Positions 16,748-26,216 are shown, counted from the stretch's first letter. The stretch: 55,800 nucleotides of DNA from Verrucomicrobia bacterium Ga0077533 (GCA_001464505.1 LNEH01000074.1:1-55800), one strand, 5' to 3'. Program-made: numbers and translations. The notes: generated by a model not told the origin, from the sequence alone.

Positions 16748-17816
16748 ATGCTCAAAGCCGGCATCGTCGGACTGCCCAATGTGGGCAAATCCACCCTCTT
16801 TAACGCCCTCACCCGCAGCCGCAAGGCCGAGGCGGCCAACTATCCGTTCTGCACGATCGACCCCAATGTCGGCGTCGTGATCGTGCCGGATGAGCGCGCC
16901 TACGTGCTCCAGAAGATCGCCAAGACGAATGTCGTTGTGCCGGCGGCGATCGAATTCGTGGACATCGCCGGCCTGGTCGCCGGTGCCAGCAAGGGCGAGG
17001 GTCTCGGCAACCAGTTCCTGGCGACCATCCGCGAGGTCGATGCCATCGTGCAGGTTGTCCGTTGCTTTGAGGACAGCGATGTCGTCCACACCATGGGCGG
17101 CGTGGATCCGGTGCGCGACATCGAGGTCATCACCACCGAGCTCGTGCTCGCCGATCTCGAGGCCGTCGCGAAGCGCGTGAGCAAGACGCAGAAGAACGCC
17201 AAGGCCGGCGACAAGGAGGCGATCATCGAGCTGGCGTTTCTCCAGAAGCTCGAGCCCCACCTCAACGCCGGCAAGACCGCCAATACTCTGCCCGCCACGC
17301 CCGAGGAGGTCGCGTTGATGAAACTCTTTCAGCTGCTCACGGAGAAACCCGTGCTCTTCGCCTGCAACGTCGCCGAATCCGATCTCGCCACCGCCGAACA
17401 GAACAAATTTGTGCAAAAGGTCGCGGAGTATGTCCGCACGCACCACGACGCTGCCTATGTGCCGATCAGTGCGAAAATCGAGGCCGAGCTCATCGACCTC
17501 CCGCCTGAGGGACTCCGGCGTGTCCGCGCTGATCAAGGGCACCTACACCCTGCTCGGGCTGATGACCTACTTCACCGCCGGTGAAAAGGAAGTCCGCGCC
17601 TGGACCATCAAGCAGGGCTGGAAGGCCCCGCAGGCGGCGGGTGTCATCCACACCGATTTCGAAAAGGGCTTCATCAAAGCCGAGATAGTCTCTTACGAGG
17701 ATCTCACCCGCCTCGGCAGCGTCGCCGCCGCGCGCGAGGCCGGCAAATACCGCCTCGAGGGCAAGGAATACATTTTCCACGACGGCGACGTCGCGCTTTT
17801 CCGGTTTAATACTTAG
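16748..17816 (+). pseudogene. ychF: Redox-regulated ATPase YchF, frameshifted
   Basis: An OBG-family P-loop NTPase of the YchF/Ola1 group, which prefers ATP and associates with ribosomes. Seen: P-loop GLPNVGKST (residues 8-16), the switch region [20 protein letters not shown], and, in a second frame, the C-terminal TGS part (LGLMTYFTAGEKEVRAWTI... then GVIHTDFEKGFIKAEIVSYEDL). The frames join near 17505-17515. After KIEAELIDLPPE the expected helical EE-x2-(F/Y)L-x2-LG segment of about 12 residues is missing and the protein resumes at DSGVSALIKG, implying loss of 3n+2 bases. Apart from this, the gene is intact. As given it would be truncated before the TGS domain. Confidence 0.9.
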
Positions 17817-17821
17817 GGCTC

Positions 17822-17939
17822 ATACCAATTACCATTTGGTTTCAGACTTTGTAGGGCTGCCGCTTGCGGCACGCCTCGCAGGGAAAAGGTGCGGCGCAAG
17901 CGCCGACCATACAGTCCAGAAGCAATGGGTAATTGGTAT
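17822..17939. repeat. MITE-like element with 12-bp perfect terminal inverted repeats
   Basis: ATACCAATTACC at 17822-17833 is the exact inverse of GGTAATTGGTAT at 17928-17939. The 118-bp interior has a further GCCGCTTGCGGC-type palindrome and a GCGGCGCAAGCGCCG hairpin but no ORF. It sits 6 nt after the ychF stop. Its ends resemble those of the element at 6192-6366. Confidence 0.8.
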
Positions 17940-18266
17940 CACTCTAAACGTTCGCGCACCAATCACTCGTCACTGGTATCGCGACCGCGTATCGGCGTAG
18001 TGCCCTTGACCTGACTTCGCAGACGAGGCCATCAACCACTTTTCTACCCCGCAGACTTGGGTCGAACGCGTTTTACACGTTATTGCATAAAATCCTGCAT
18101 GGTGGGATTATGGCCGCTAATCTCCTGCGCATCACAATGCTAAGGAATCCTGTCACTGTGTCGTTAAGTTTAGATCGCGCTCCAAGCCCAATGTAAGTCG
18201 AGCTGGTTGGGATTGCTTTTTGGGGGTAAATACCTATTCATTTGCTTTGTTGAAATCCAACTAATC
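17940..18266. other. Non-coding leader upstream of the PEP-CTERM gene
   Basis: This 327-nt stretch is more AT-rich than its surroundings and holds no supported gene. It presumably carries the promoter and 5-prime leader of the PEP-CTERM gene. A possible -10-like TAAATA occurs near 18226, but no confident -35 partner is visible. Confidence 0.4.
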
Positions 18267-20270
18267 ATGTTCGCCACACTCCATGTCATCCAGCCAGCTC
18301 TCCTGCTCGGCAGGAGACTATGGTTGGTTTTGGGTGCGAGCATTCTAGTTGGCGTTGCTCCGCTGGCGACAGAAGCTGCCACGATTGTCTGGGAAAATTC
18401 CGGCACGACGTTCAGCACCGGCGCCAATTGGGTCGGCGGAGTCGCGCCCGCCAACAACCTCACCACTGACATCGGCTCATTCCAGGCTGCGACGGCCAGC
18501 TTTAATCCCCGGCTCACCGCCAGCCGCAGCATCAATGGCTTGGAGTTCACCAGTGGCACGGGAGCTTGGACGTTCTCGGGCAACTCCGGCACGCGAGTCC
18601 TCACCATCGGTTCCGGCGGCATCGTAAGCAACGACGACTCCACCCAAACTTTCAACCAGGCAAACCTAGGAATCCGGCTTGGGGCCAACGCCGCTTTCAC
18701 CTCGAACAGCACCGGCGCCCTGCTTTTTGGCGCTACCTTGGCTTCCTTCAATCTGCAAACCTTCACCCTGACGCTGGCCGGCTCGAGCACGAACGCGAGC
18801 AATTCGATAGCCGAACCCATTAGCGGCACGGGCGGAATCACCAAGTCCGGCACCGGCACCTGGACGCTCTCCGGCGCGAGCACTTACACCGGCGTCACGA
18901 CGATCAACGCCGGCACGCTGAGCGTCGCGACCATCGGCGCTGGCGGCGTGGCCGGCAACCTCGGCGCGGCCACCACCGCCGCGACAAACCTCGTGCTAGG
19001 CGGCGGCACGCTGCAATACACCGGCGCAACGGCCTCGACCAACCGCAACTTCACCCTGACCACCGGCACGACCAGCACCATCGACGTCACGACCAACAAC
19101 CTGACCATTTCGGGTGCCAGCGCCAATACGACCGGCGGTCTCACCAAGGCCGGGGCCGGCACCCTCACCCTCTCCGGCGCCAACCTTCACACCGGCACCA
19201 CGACCGTCAGTGACGGCACCCTGGCCTACGGGGCTTCGAACGCCCTGTCCACCGGCGGGGTGACCGTGAGCGGCGGCACCCTGTCCATGGGCACCTTCTC
19301 CGACACCGTGGGGGCCGTCACGCTAACCAGCGGCAGCATCACCGGTTCGACCGGCGTGCTCACCGGCACGAGCTACGACGTGCAGAGTGGCTCGGTCACG
19401 GCCATCCTAGGTGGAGCCGGTGTCGCCCTCACCAAGACCACCGGCGGAACGGTCACCCTTTCCGGGGCCAACACCTACACCGGCGCCACGACGATCAGCG
19501 CCGGCACCCTCCAGCTCAATGCCTCGAATGTGCTTTCCGATTCCACCGCCGTCAGCGTCGCCTCCGGGGCCACCTTCAACGTCAACGACCAGACCGAAAC
19601 CATCGCCACCCTCGCCGGTGCGGGCGCGGTCAGCCTCGGCGCCGGCGCCCTCACCACCGCGGGCAACGCCGACACCACCTTCTCGGGCACCCTGAGCGGC
19701 ACGGGCAGCCTGACGAAATCCGGCACGGGCACCCTGACCATCGGCAGCGACCTCGGTTTCGGCGGCGACCTGAACCTGACCGCGGGCACGCTTCAGTTCG
19801 ACGTGGACAATGCCTTCACCGGCACCACGACCATCAGCGCCGGCACGCTCCGGTTGTCCAGCTCGACCCTCACCTTGGGCACCCTCAATGTCACGGGCAA
19901 CAGCACCATCGATTTCGCCGGCACCGCGAGCACCCTCAACGTCACGACCTTCAACATCAGCGTCGGGGTGGTCCTGAACATCATCAACTGGACCAACGCC
20001 ACCGATTATTTCTTTGCGCAGAACTGGTCCGGTGCCGTGGTCAATACCCGCGGCAGCGCGCCCATGAACCAGGTCGTCTTCACCGGCTTTACCGGCAACG
20101 ACACCCAATGGCAGAGTTACGACGACCAAGTCACACCTGTCCCCGAACCCGCCACTTATGGTGCGCTGCTGCTCGGGGCCCTCACCGGGTTCTTCGCCTG
20201 GCGTCGCGGCCGCCGCGCGGGATCAGTGGCCCGCGCCGCCGGCCACGCGCAGGTCGCGACGGGTCTTTAG
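18267..20270 (+). CDS. PEP-CTERM protein with autotransporter-type beta-strand repeats
   Basis: A 667-residue exported protein. The signal peptide ends near [10 protein letters not shown] (about residue 37). The body is made of repeated passenger-type strands of the pattern [30 protein letters not shown], for example around 230, 330 and 420. The C-terminus holds a sorting signal [17 protein letters not shown] then [12 protein letters not shown] motif, hydrophobic helix, arginines. PEP-CTERM proteins are processed by an exosortase and end up at the surface or in the matrix; no exosortase gene lies in this window. The final 16 residues extend past the usual RR end, because the stop lies 48 nt inside the convergent pcp gene. 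The ATG at 18267 is chosen because it gives the better signal peptide. Confidence 0.85.
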   Translation: MFATLHVIQPALLLGRRLWLVLGASILVGVAPLATEAATIVWENSGTTFSTGANWVGGVAPANNLTTDIGSFQAATASFNPRLTASRSINGLEFTSGTGAWTFSGNSGTRVLTIGSGGIVSNDDSTQTFNQANLGIRLGANAAFTSNSTGALLFGATLASFNLQTFTLTLAGSSTNASNSIAEPISGTGGITKSGTGTWTLSGASTYTGVTTINAGTLSVATIGAGGVAGNLGAATTAATNLVLGGGTLQYTGATASTNRNFTLTTGTTSTIDVTTNNLTISGASANTTGGLTKAGAGTLTLSGANLHTGTTTVSDGTLAYGASNALSTGGVTVSGGTLSMGTFSDTVGAVTLTSGSITGSTGVLTGTSYDVQSGSVTAILGGAGVALTKTTGGTVTLSGANTYTGATTISAGTLQLNASNVLSDSTAVSVASGATFNVNDQTETIATLAGAGAVSLGAGALTTAGNADTTFSGTLSGTGSLTKSGTGTLTIGSDLGFGGDLNLTAGTLQFDVDNAFTGTTTISAGTLRLSSSTLTLGTLNVTGNSTIDFAGTASTLNVTTFNISVGVVLNIINWTNATDYFFAQNWSGAVVNTRGSAPMNQVVFTGFTGNDTQWQSYDDQVTPVPEPATYGALLLGALTGFFAWRRGRRAGSVARAAGHAQVATGL

Positions 20271-20978
20271 CGCGACGGCGATCGCGGTGCCGATGGCCCG
20301 GGTCATCGTCTCCAGCGGCAGGCTCGGCTGATCCGGCTTCGCCCGCCCTGTCGAAGACCCTGAGCGAGTCGAACGGGAGCCAAGTCGAAGGGCCTGTTCC
20401 GGCAGAAACGGCACGTGGATGAATCCGCCTCGCGGAGCGAGCCCTGAGCCCTGTCGAAGGGCGCGTTGCTTTGCCAGTTCGTGCATCAGTCCGTAAAACA
20501 GGTGATTGCAGACAAAGGTGCCGGCCGTCTGGGAGACACTGGCCGGAATGCCCTGCCGCGAGAGTGCCGCCACGATGGCCTTGATCGGCAGCGTGGACCA
20601 GTGGGCCGCGGGACCGCCGCGCACGACCGGCCGGTCCACCGGCTGACGCCCCGCGTTGTCCGGCATCCGGGCGTCGTCCACATTGATCGCCACCCGCTCG
20701 GGCGTGATCTCAGCCCGGCCACCGGCCTGACCGACGCAGATGACCAGCACCGGCTGAGTGGCCCGGATTTGCTTTTTCAATTCCAGGATCGCCGCGCCAA
20801 ACACGCACGGCAGCAGCGCGCCCGACACGCGGTGCCCGCCGATGATCTGGCCGTGCAACTGTCGGGCGATCTCGCCCGATGGATTGACCGGCTCGCCGCC
20901 AAACGGCTCAAACCCGGTGAGCAGCACCGTCCGCTTTCCTGTCATCCCGCGTTTCCGTGATGGGGTCGTCCTGCTCAT
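20223..20978 (-). CDS. pcp: Pyroglutamyl-peptidase I, with repeat-derived insertions
   Basis: A cysteine peptidase (C15 family) that removes N-terminal pyroglutamate. Core motifs: [14 protein letters not shown], Glu94 in TPERVAIN, Cys157 in [13 protein letters not shown] and His188 in [12 protein letters not shown] form the catalytic triad. Two segments look foreign: residues about 172-182 ([11 protein letters not shown]) and about 197-216 ([14 protein letters not shown]) coincide with a CTGTCGAAG-type dispersed repeat, making the protein longer than typical (251 aa against about 215). The start at 20978 follows the DUF979 stop by one base; an alternative ATG is at 20945. Last gene of the 5-oxoproline operon; overlaps the PEP-CTERM gene tail to tail. 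Confidence 0.85.
   Translation of the reverse strand: MSRTTPSRKRGMTGKRTVLLTGFEPFGGEPVNPSGEIARQLHGQIIGGHRVSGALLPCVFGAAILELKKQIRATQPVLVICVGQAGGRAEITPERVAINVDDARMPDNAGRQPVDRPVVRGGPAAHWSTLPIKAIVAALSRQGIPASVSQTAGTFVCNHLFYGLMHELAKQRALRQGSGLAPRGGFIHVPFLPEQALRLGSRSTRSGSSTGRAKPDQPSLPLETMTRAIGTAIAVALKTRRDLRVAGGAGH
20340..20465. repeat. CCTGTCGAAG-type repeats inside pcp
   Basis: CCTGTCGAAGACCCTGAGC (from 20347), an inverted AGTCGAAGGGCC near 20391, and CCCTGAGCCCTGTCGAAGGG at 20442-20461 belong to one dispersed palindromic family, also hinted at in the 6192-6366 element. They lie in frame within the pcp coding sequence. Confidence 0.6.
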
Positions 20979-20979
20979 G

Positions 20980-21897
20980 TCAGAAGCGATAGACACAGGC
21001 ATACATCACGACGACATTGAAAATCCAGATGGCCGCCGCGAACGGCGCCTGCGCCTTGATGACGGCGAAGTCGTCCTTCAGCTCCAGCAGCCGCACGGGG
21101 ACGAGGTTGAAGTTCGCCGCCATCGGCGTCAGCAGCGTGCCGCAATAACCCGACAGCATGCCCAGCGTGGCCATGATGGCCGGGTTGCCGCCGTGCGCCG
21201 TGACAATGAACGGCAGCCCGATGCCCAGGGTCATGATCGGGAACGCCGCAAACGCATTGCCCATCAGAATCGTGAACAGCGCCATGCCCGCGCAATACGC
21301 CACCACCGCCACCAGCGGAAATTGCACCGGCAGGGACGCGGCCACGATTTTCGCCACTTCCTCGCCGACCCCGGCTTGGGCAAAAATCCCCCCGAGACCC
21401 GCGAGGGCTTGCGGCAAAATCAGCGCCCAGCCCAGCAGCTCCAGCAGGCGCCCGCCTTCCGTCACCGGGGCGACCGGTGTGTCCTTGGTCACCCACAGGG
21501 CGGCGGCGAGTCCGGCCAGACAACCGAGGCCCAGCGCCACTTGCGACCCGACGACAAAGCTGCCGGCGATGGCCGTCACCGGCACCAGCAGGATCGGCCC
21601 GAGCAGACGGTTGCCCAATTGCGCCGCCCGTATTTCCCGCCCGGCGCCGCGGGCGGGAAAATCGGGCGCCGCGACCTGCTTGGTTGCCACCAGCGCTCCC
21701 ATCGCCAGCGCCATCCAACCGGCCAGTTCGTGGGGCAGGATTTTGCCCGCCCCGATCGTGCTCGCCAGCAGCAGCCAGAATGCCGCCGAACCCCACCGCC
21801 GCGGATGCGCCGGATTCAGCCCGATGCGCACCGCGACCGCCGCCAGGAAAACGCCGATCAACCAGAAAAAATGTTCCAACGACAATCCGGAGCTCAT
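20980..21897 (-). CDS. DUF979 membrane protein, predicted 5-oxoproline transporter subunit
   Basis: A 305-residue polytopic membrane protein with about eight hydrophobic segments and the conserved [29 protein letters not shown] near the C-terminus, typical of DUF979. In many bacteria DUF969 and DUF979 genes sit beside pcp and the pxpABC genes, which has led to the proposal that they form a 5-oxoproline permease. The same context holds here. Its ATG at 21897 overlaps the DUF969 stop in an ATGA arrangement, indicating translational coupling. Transport function is inferred from context. Confidence 0.82.
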   Translation of the reverse strand: MSSGLSLEHFFWLIGVFLAAVAVRIGLNPAHPRRWGSAAFWLLLASTIGAGKILPHELAGWMALAMGALVATKQVAAPDFPARGAGREIRAAQLGNRLLGPILLVPVTAIAGSFVVGSQVALGLGCLAGLAAALWVTKDTPVAPVTEGGRLLELLGWALILPQALAGLGGIFAQAGVGEEVAKIVAASLPVQFPLVAVVAYCAGMALFTILMGNAFAAFPIMTLGIGLPFIVTAHGGNPAIMATLGMLSGYCGTLLTPMAANFNLVPVRLLELKDDFAVIKAQAPFAAAIWIFNVVVMYACVYRF

Positions 21898-22592
21898 TTG
21901 CCACCGTCCTTCTGCTTGGCGAGCCAGCGGTCCAGGGCCCGATACCGCCACCAACCCACGAGCAACACCCACAGCGCGGTCGGCACGCTCCACAGCTTGA
22001 TGTCCGCCAGTGACACCGGAACGCCCGCCGCGTCCAGCATGCCTTTCACCAGCAACAGCGCGCCCACCGCCACGAGAATGTCATCCGAGAAGAAATTGCC
22101 CACGTTTTCCGCGGCGGCGCCGTGGGCGCGCAGCCGCTCGCGCCCCCCCTCGGTCAGTTCGCCGCGGCCTTTCGGCGCGCCTTCCGCCCGAAGCGCCCTG
22201 GCGGCACCTTCGGCCATCGGCACGATCAGCGGCCGGACCATGCCCGCGTGGCTGCCGAGGCTGATGCCCAGCACGCTCAAGCCTCCCCGCAGGGCCTGGT
22301 AAAGCCAGTAGACCTTCCCGGCGGTCGCCGTCCTGGTTTTGCGCATCAACCACGCGATTCGTTCCTGCAGGCCGTGTTTCTCGAGGAGGCCGACCACGGG
22401 CAGCATCAGCACGATGGGCAGGATCAGCCCGCGGTTCTCCACAAAAAACTTCCCCATCATGGTGACTGTCTCACGCAGGGAGAAACCGGCGGACACACCG
22501 GTCACCAGCCCGGCCACCAGCACGACCACCAAGGCGTTCACCCGAAAGCCAAACCCGATCGCGACCAGCAAAATGCCGAGCAGTTTGATCAT
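21894..22592 (-). CDS. DUF969 membrane protein, predicted 5-oxoproline transporter subunit
   Basis: A 232-residue integral membrane protein starting MIKLLGILLVAIGFGFRVN, with several hydrophobic helices and the conserved segment LRGGLSVLGISLGSHAGMVRPLIVPMAE characteristic of DUF969. It partners with the DUF979 protein encoded next and overlapping by four bases. The start at 22592 is chosen because upstream in-frame codons read through a dispersed repeat (22611-22719). The pxpA gene lies upstream in the same direction, separated by that repeat. Confidence 0.82.
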   Translation of the reverse strand: MIKLLGILLVAIGFGFRVNALVVVLVAGLVTGVSAGFSLRETVTMMGKFFVENRGLILPIVLMLPVVGLLEKHGLQERIAWLMRKTRTATAGKVYWLYQALRGGLSVLGISLGSHAGMVRPLIVPMAEGAARALRAEGAPKGRGELTEGGRERLRAHGAAAENVGNFFSDDILVAVGALLLVKGMLDAAGVPVSLADIKLWSVPTALWVLLVGWWRYRALDRWLAKQKDGGK

Positions 22593-22610
22593 GGGGACGA
22601 TGTTTCTTCT

Positions 22611-22719
22611 GTCATTCTGAGCGCAACGAAGAATCCAGCGGCACAAACGCCGACGCATATCATCCTGGATTTGAGCCCTGTCGCCTGCGGCTCGGTAACT
22701 TCACTCCGTTCAGAATGAC
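22611..22719. repeat. GTCATTCTGAGCG inverted-repeat element
   Basis: GTCATTCTGAGCGCAACGAAG at the left (from 22611) pairs with CTTCACTCCGTTCAGAATGAC at the right (ending 22719). The element splits the pxp operon between pxpA and DUF969 and could form a large hairpin in the mRNA. Confidence 0.7.
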
Positions 22720-22743
22720 CGGCTGTCTGGAATCCATCCGGGC

Positions 22744-23487
22744 TCATCCGTTAAATCCGTGGTCAAAGTTTTTCACCTCGATTCCCGCCGCGGTCAACTC
22801 GCCCCGCAGCCGCCGGGCAAACTCCACCGGCTGCGGTCCGTCACCATGCAGGCAGACGGTGTCAGCTCGGATGATCACATCGGTGCCGTCCGTCGCGCGC
22901 ACTTTCCCTTCCCGCACCATCCGCAGCACCTGGGCCACGACGGCGCTCTCATCCGTGATGAGTGCGTTCGGTTGCGTTCGCGGCGTCAGCGAACCGTCGG
23001 ATTGGTAGCTGCGGTCGGCAAAAACCTCGCTGGCCACCTGTAGACCGCAGGCCCGGCCGGCCTCGATCAGCTGGCTCCCGGCAAGCGCAAATAATATCAG
23101 CCGTGGATCAGCCTCGTAGACCGCCGAGGCCACCGCCCGCGCCAGCTGCTGGTCCCGTGCGGTCATGTGGTAGAGCGCGCCATGGGGTTTCACATGGCGC
23201 ACCGAAGCCAGAGCCTGCAGCCGTCGCGTCTGATCAAGCACCAGCCCATGCACCTCAGCCGGACTCACCGGAATTTCCCGCCGGCCGAAATTCACCCGGT
23301 CGACCAACCCCGGGTGGGCTCCGATGGCCACGCCGTGTTTTTTCGCCAACGCCACCGTCGCCCGCATCGTGGTCGCGTCACCCGCGTGGCCCCCGCTGGC
23401 GATGTTGGCCGAGGTGATGAGCGGCATGAGTTCTGCGTCATGGCCGGCGTCTTCCCCGAGATCGCAGTTGAGATCGATGCGCCACAT
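22744..23487 (-). CDS. pxpA: 5-oxoprolinase subunit A (LamB/YcsF family)
   Basis: A 247-residue LamB/YcsF-family protein. It starts MWRIDLNCDLGED and has SANIASGGHAGD, GAHPGLVDRVNFGRR, VKPHGALYH and VFADRSYQSDGSL, the hallmark metal-binding-fold motifs. With PxpB and PxpC it performs ATP-dependent hydrolysis of 5-oxo-L-proline to glutamate. The start lies 4 nt after the pxpC stop, so the two are translationally close. Confidence 0.93.
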   Translation of the reverse strand: MWRIDLNCDLGEDAGHDAELMPLITSANIASGGHAGDATTMRATVALAKKHGVAIGAHPGLVDRVNFGRREIPVSPAEVHGLVLDQTRRLQALASVRHVKPHGALYHMTARDQQLARAVASAVYEADPRLILFALAGSQLIEAGRACGLQVASEVFADRSYQSDGSLTPRTQPNALITDESAVVAQVLRMVREGKVRATDGTDVIIRADTVCLHGDGPQPVEFARRLRGELTAAGIEVKNFDHGFNG

Positions 23488-23491
23488 GGTT

Positions 23492-24481
23492 TCAGACAGT
23501 AAGCCGGGCCAGACCCAGCCGCACGCGGTTCAAGTCGCGCTCCCGCGCCAGATAAAGGTCATGGGCGGTTGCAATGGTGGTTTCCACAAAGCGCACCGGG
23601 TCACCCGGCCGCATCTGGGCAAACCGCCCGAGATCCGCGGTCACCACGGTCGCCAGCCGCGGATAGCCGCCGATGGATTGCCGGCTCGGCAACAGCACGA
23701 TCGGCTGGCCCGTCGGCGGCACCTGCACGACACCGGCGTTGACCGACGACGAGATCATCTCGCGCGGATTCGCCAGCGCGAGCTCCGGCCCCAGCAACCG
23801 CACGCCCATCCGGTCGGCTTCCTTGGTCGCCCGCCATTCCGCCGAGAAGAAAGCCCGCAGCGCGTCCTTGGTGAACCAATCGCATTCCGGCCCGCGCAGG
23901 GCTCGCACGGTGCCTGGTCTGGCGGGCTTTCCCATCACGTCGGGCCGGATGGTCCAGGCGACCGCACGTTTCCGCCCTGCAACCAGCGTCGCCAGCAGCT
24001 GCTTCGCCCAGGGCGTCGGTTCGAAAAGTTTCAACGCGTCGCCGGCCGCGAGCGTCCGGCCCTGATGGCCGCCGATCCCGCCGCGCCGGTAAGTCGAGCG
24101 GCTGCCCATGACGAGTGGCACGTCGATCCCGCCCGCGATGGCCAGCCACGCCCGCAGACCGCTGCGCGCCAAACCGAAACTGACCGGCTCACCCGCCGCG
24201 ATGCGCACCGCGCGATCGCGTGGCAGCGGTTCGTCATTCACCCGCGCCGCAAAGTCAGCTCCGCCCCACGCGACCAGCACATCCTGGTCAAAAACCAGGT
24301 CCGGCCCGGTCTGCGCCATTTCCAGCAGCGCGGCATTGTCGTCGTTGCCGACGGACAGGTTGACCGCCCGCGCGGCGAACCCGTCGAGTGCGCCGCCCAC
24401 GACAATGCCGTATTGCTGGTAGCCGGGCCGGCCGAGATCCTGCACCGTCGTCAGCAGGCCGGAGTGCCGCACGGTCAGCAT
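23492..24481 (-). CDS. pxpC: 5-oxoprolinase subunit C (biotin-dependent carboxyltransferase-like)
   Basis: A 329-residue protein of the KipA/UAHS family: MLTVRHSGLLTTVQDLGRPG at the start, GVVVGGAxDxFAxRxxN-like segment (GIVVGGALDGFAARAVN), WLAIAGGIDVPLVMGSRSTY, and SSSVNAGVVQVPPTGQPIVLL with GYPRLATVV. It forms the 5-oxoprolinase complex with PxpA and PxpB. It is preceded by pxpB with a 115-nt repeat-filled spacer and followed immediately by pxpA. Confidence 0.93.
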   Translation of the reverse strand: MLTVRHSGLLTTVQDLGRPGYQQYGIVVGGALDGFAARAVNLSVGNDDNAALLEMAQTGPDLVFDQDVLVAWGGADFAARVNDEPLPRDRAVRIAAGEPVSFGLARSGLRAWLAIAGGIDVPLVMGSRSTYRRGGIGGHQGRTLAAGDALKLFEPTPWAKQLLATLVAGRKRAVAWTIRPDVMGKPARPGTVRALRGPECDWFTKDALRAFFSAEWRATKEADRMGVRLLGPELALANPREMISSSVNAGVVQVPPTGQPIVLLPSRQSIGGYPRLATVVTADLGRFAQMRPGDPVRFVETTIATAHDLYLARERDLNRVRLGLARLTV

Positions 24482-24499
24482 CGGAGGCCTCCGCTACTG

Positions 24500-24630
24500 A
24501 AAGCTCCAAATCCCAAGCTCCAAGCTCCAGGGAAACAGCAGGCAAGAAACTTCCAAGCCGGGAACCGTTCTTTGCAGAGTTTCGCTAATTGGTGATTCAT
24601 TGGAGCTTGGATGTTGGAGCTTGGAGCTTC
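24500..24630. repeat. AAGCTCCAA inverted-repeat element, copy 1
   Basis: Runs of AAGCTCCAA on the left (24500-24530) are inverted as TTGGAGCTTGGATGTTGGAG on the right (24599-24630). A second copy lies at 35467-35595 between pyrB and pyrC, sharing the TCATTGGAGCTTGGATGTTG core. The right arm overlaps the 3-prime end of pxpB and encodes its last residues. Confidence 0.75.
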
Positions 24631-25334
24631 GCCTCTTGCGCCTCCAGTTGAACGAACTCCGCCGGCGTGATGGCGCGAAACTTCACCCGATCACCCGCGG
24701 TCAGCAGGACGGGCGGATGCTGTTCGGGTCGGAAGATCCGGAGCGGCGTGCGGCCGATCAGGTTCCAACCGCCCGGCGTCGCCAGCGGGTAGATGCCAGT
24801 CTGCTCGCCCCCGATGCCGACCGAACCGGGTGGCACTGACATCCGGGGTTTGGCATGTCTCGGCGTCTGCAATTCCTTCGGCAAACCGCCGAGATAGGGA
24901 AAGCCCGGCGCAAAGCCGATGAGATGCACCAGATACTCCGCCTTGCCGTGCCGCTTGATGACTTCCTCCGGCGTTAGTTTTGCCTGCGCCGCCACCCGCG
25001 CGAGATCGGGGCCAAACTCGCCGCCGTAGCACACGGGTATCTCCACCAGCCTGGATTTCAGTTTCTCGGTTTTGGGCGGATTCTTCAGCCGCTCGCGCAA
25101 TTGCGCCGCGAGCCAATCCGTGATGTTCTGCTCCGGTGCGCCGGCCTGCACCGCCGCCCAAGGATCGTAGAAGACCGTCACCGTCGTGTAGGCCGGCACG
25201 AGTTCGTTGACCGCCGGCAGCGGTGCCGCCGTCAGCGCCCGCCAGGCCGCCTGCACACGCCGGTGCGTGGGCTCGTCGATGACGTCCCCCACTTCCAGCA
25301 CCAGGGCGTTGTCGCCCAGCGGCGTGATCTGCAT
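24597..25334 (-). CDS. pxpB: 5-oxoprolinase subunit B (KipI family)
   Basis: A 245-residue KipI/PxpB-type protein: MQITPLGDNALVLEVGD, VNELVPAYTTVTVFYDP, VEIPVCYGGEFGPDLARVA, HLIGFAPGFPYLGGLP and GIGGEQTGIYPLATPGGWNLIGRTP. The ATG at 25334 is preferred over a GTG two codons upstream. The last residues (AKLQAPTSKLQ) are encoded by the dispersed AAGCTCCAA repeat, so the natural C-terminus has been altered. First gene of the 5-oxoproline operon, divergent from the lipoprotein gene at 25573. Confidence 0.93.
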   Translation of the reverse strand: MQITPLGDNALVLEVGDVIDEPTHRRVQAAWRALTAAPLPAVNELVPAYTTVTVFYDPWAAVQAGAPEQNITDWLAAQLRERLKNPPKTEKLKSRLVEIPVCYGGEFGPDLARVAAQAKLTPEEVIKRHGKAEYLVHLIGFAPGFPYLGGLPKELQTPRHAKPRMSVPPGSVGIGGEQTGIYPLATPGGWNLIGRTPLRIFRPEQHPPVLLTAGDRVKFRAITPAEFVQLEAQEAKLQAPTSKLQ

Positions 25335-25405
25335 GACCACTTGCTAAGTGCTGGCGGACGATTCGCAGCCAAAATCTCACGGGACCTCTTGCTGCCTGTC
25401 TTTGC

Positions 25406-25462
25406 AGGTCGGGGTTTATCCCCGACAGATTGCGTGAGGGTGTCGGGCATAAAGCCCGACCT
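25406..25462. repeat. AGGTCGGG hairpin repeat
   Basis: AGGTCGGGGTTTATCCCCGA and TCGGGCATAAAGCCCGACCT are two similar hairpins in opposite orientation, and the outer AGGTCGGG/CCCGACCT arms also pair. It occupies the intergenic region between divergent pxpB and the lipoprotein gene, where both promoters must also lie. Confidence 0.65.
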
Positions 25463-25572
25463 ACACCAAGACCCAAGGCCAGGAATCTCGCAACCAATCA
25501 TCCAGCGCCGTCCGGCTGATGGCTGCCACTTAGGGTTGCAGTTCTCCGGAGAACACTAATGTGGGGCCTGCC

Positions 25573-26214
25573 ATGCCCCCCCGTCCCCTGCTCTGTGCCG
25601 TCGTGTTGCCCCTGCTCCTGCTGGGCGGTTGCCGTGACCGTGAGATCACGGCCTACCGCGCGCCCAAGGATCCCGTGGCCGCCGCGCCCCTGCCGCCACC
25701 CACCACCGACACCCTGCCGCCCGGTCATCCCCCCGTCGGGGCTCCGACCACCCCCGGGGCCGACACCATGGCCAACACCGCCGTGCCCACCGGCAGCAAC
25801 AGCCTGGTCTGGACCGCTCCGACCCATTGGACCGTCAAGCAGGCCAGCGCCATGCGCAAAGGCAGCTTCGCCATCAAGGACGGCGACACCGAGGCCGACA
25901 TGGCCATCACCGCCTTCCCCGGCGACACCGGCGGCCTGCTGGCCAATCTCAACCGCTGGCGCGGCCAGGTTTCCCTGCCGCCTCTCGCGGAAAACCAGCT
26001 CGAAGCCAACCGCGAGCACCTCGACATCGGCTCCTTGCACATCGACCTCGTTGATTTCGCCGGCACCGCCAACGGCGTGCCGACCCGCATCATCGGTGCC
26101 GTCGTGCCGCTGGAGGGCGAGACCTGGTTCTTCAAACTCACGGGACCTGACGCCCTGGTGGCCGGCGAGAAGGCCGCCTTCCACGAGTTTATCCGCACCG
26201 TCCGCCCACGCTGA
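25573..26214 (+). CDS. Predicted lipoprotein next to cytochrome c biogenesis genes
   Basis: A 213-residue secreted protein. The N-terminus MPPRPLLCAVVLPLLLLGGC has a lipobox LLGGC with Cys20. A proline/threonine-rich linker (about 30-65) precedes a globular domain with LVWTAPTHWTVKQASAMRKGSFAI, DMAITAFPGDTGGLLANLNRWRGQV and an aromatic-rich end TWFFKLTGPDALVAGEKAAFHEFIRTV. I do not recognise a named family. The stop is 2 nt before the resB start, so it is probably co-transcribed with resB and may act in the periplasm during cytochrome c maturation; that role is inferred from context only. Confidence 0.78.
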   Translation: MPPRPLLCAVVLPLLLLGGCRDREITAYRAPKDPVAAAPLPPPTTDTLPPGHPPVGAPTTPGADTMANTAVPTGSNSLVWTAPTHWTVKQASAMRKGSFAIKDGDTEADMAITAFPGDTGGLLANLNRWRGQVSLPPLAENQLEANREHLDIGSLHIDLVDFAGTANGVPTRIIGAVVPLEGETWFFKLTGPDALVAGEKAAFHEFIRTVRPR

Positions 26215-26216
26215 GC

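Noticed and set aside
16748-17816. Programmed frameshift in ychF
   Set aside because: The same reasoning applies: a conserved helix is missing at the junction and no slippery motif is present.
18267-20270. Autotransporter with a C-terminal beta-barrel
   Set aside because: The passenger-type repeats are present, but the C-terminus is a PEP-CTERM sorting signal and no barrel domain is seen.
25389-25485. CRISPR-like or riboswitch-like structure upstream of the lipoprotein gene
   Set aside because: There are only two related hairpins in opposite orientation and no spacer periodicity or conserved aptamer motif. A palindromic repeat explains it.
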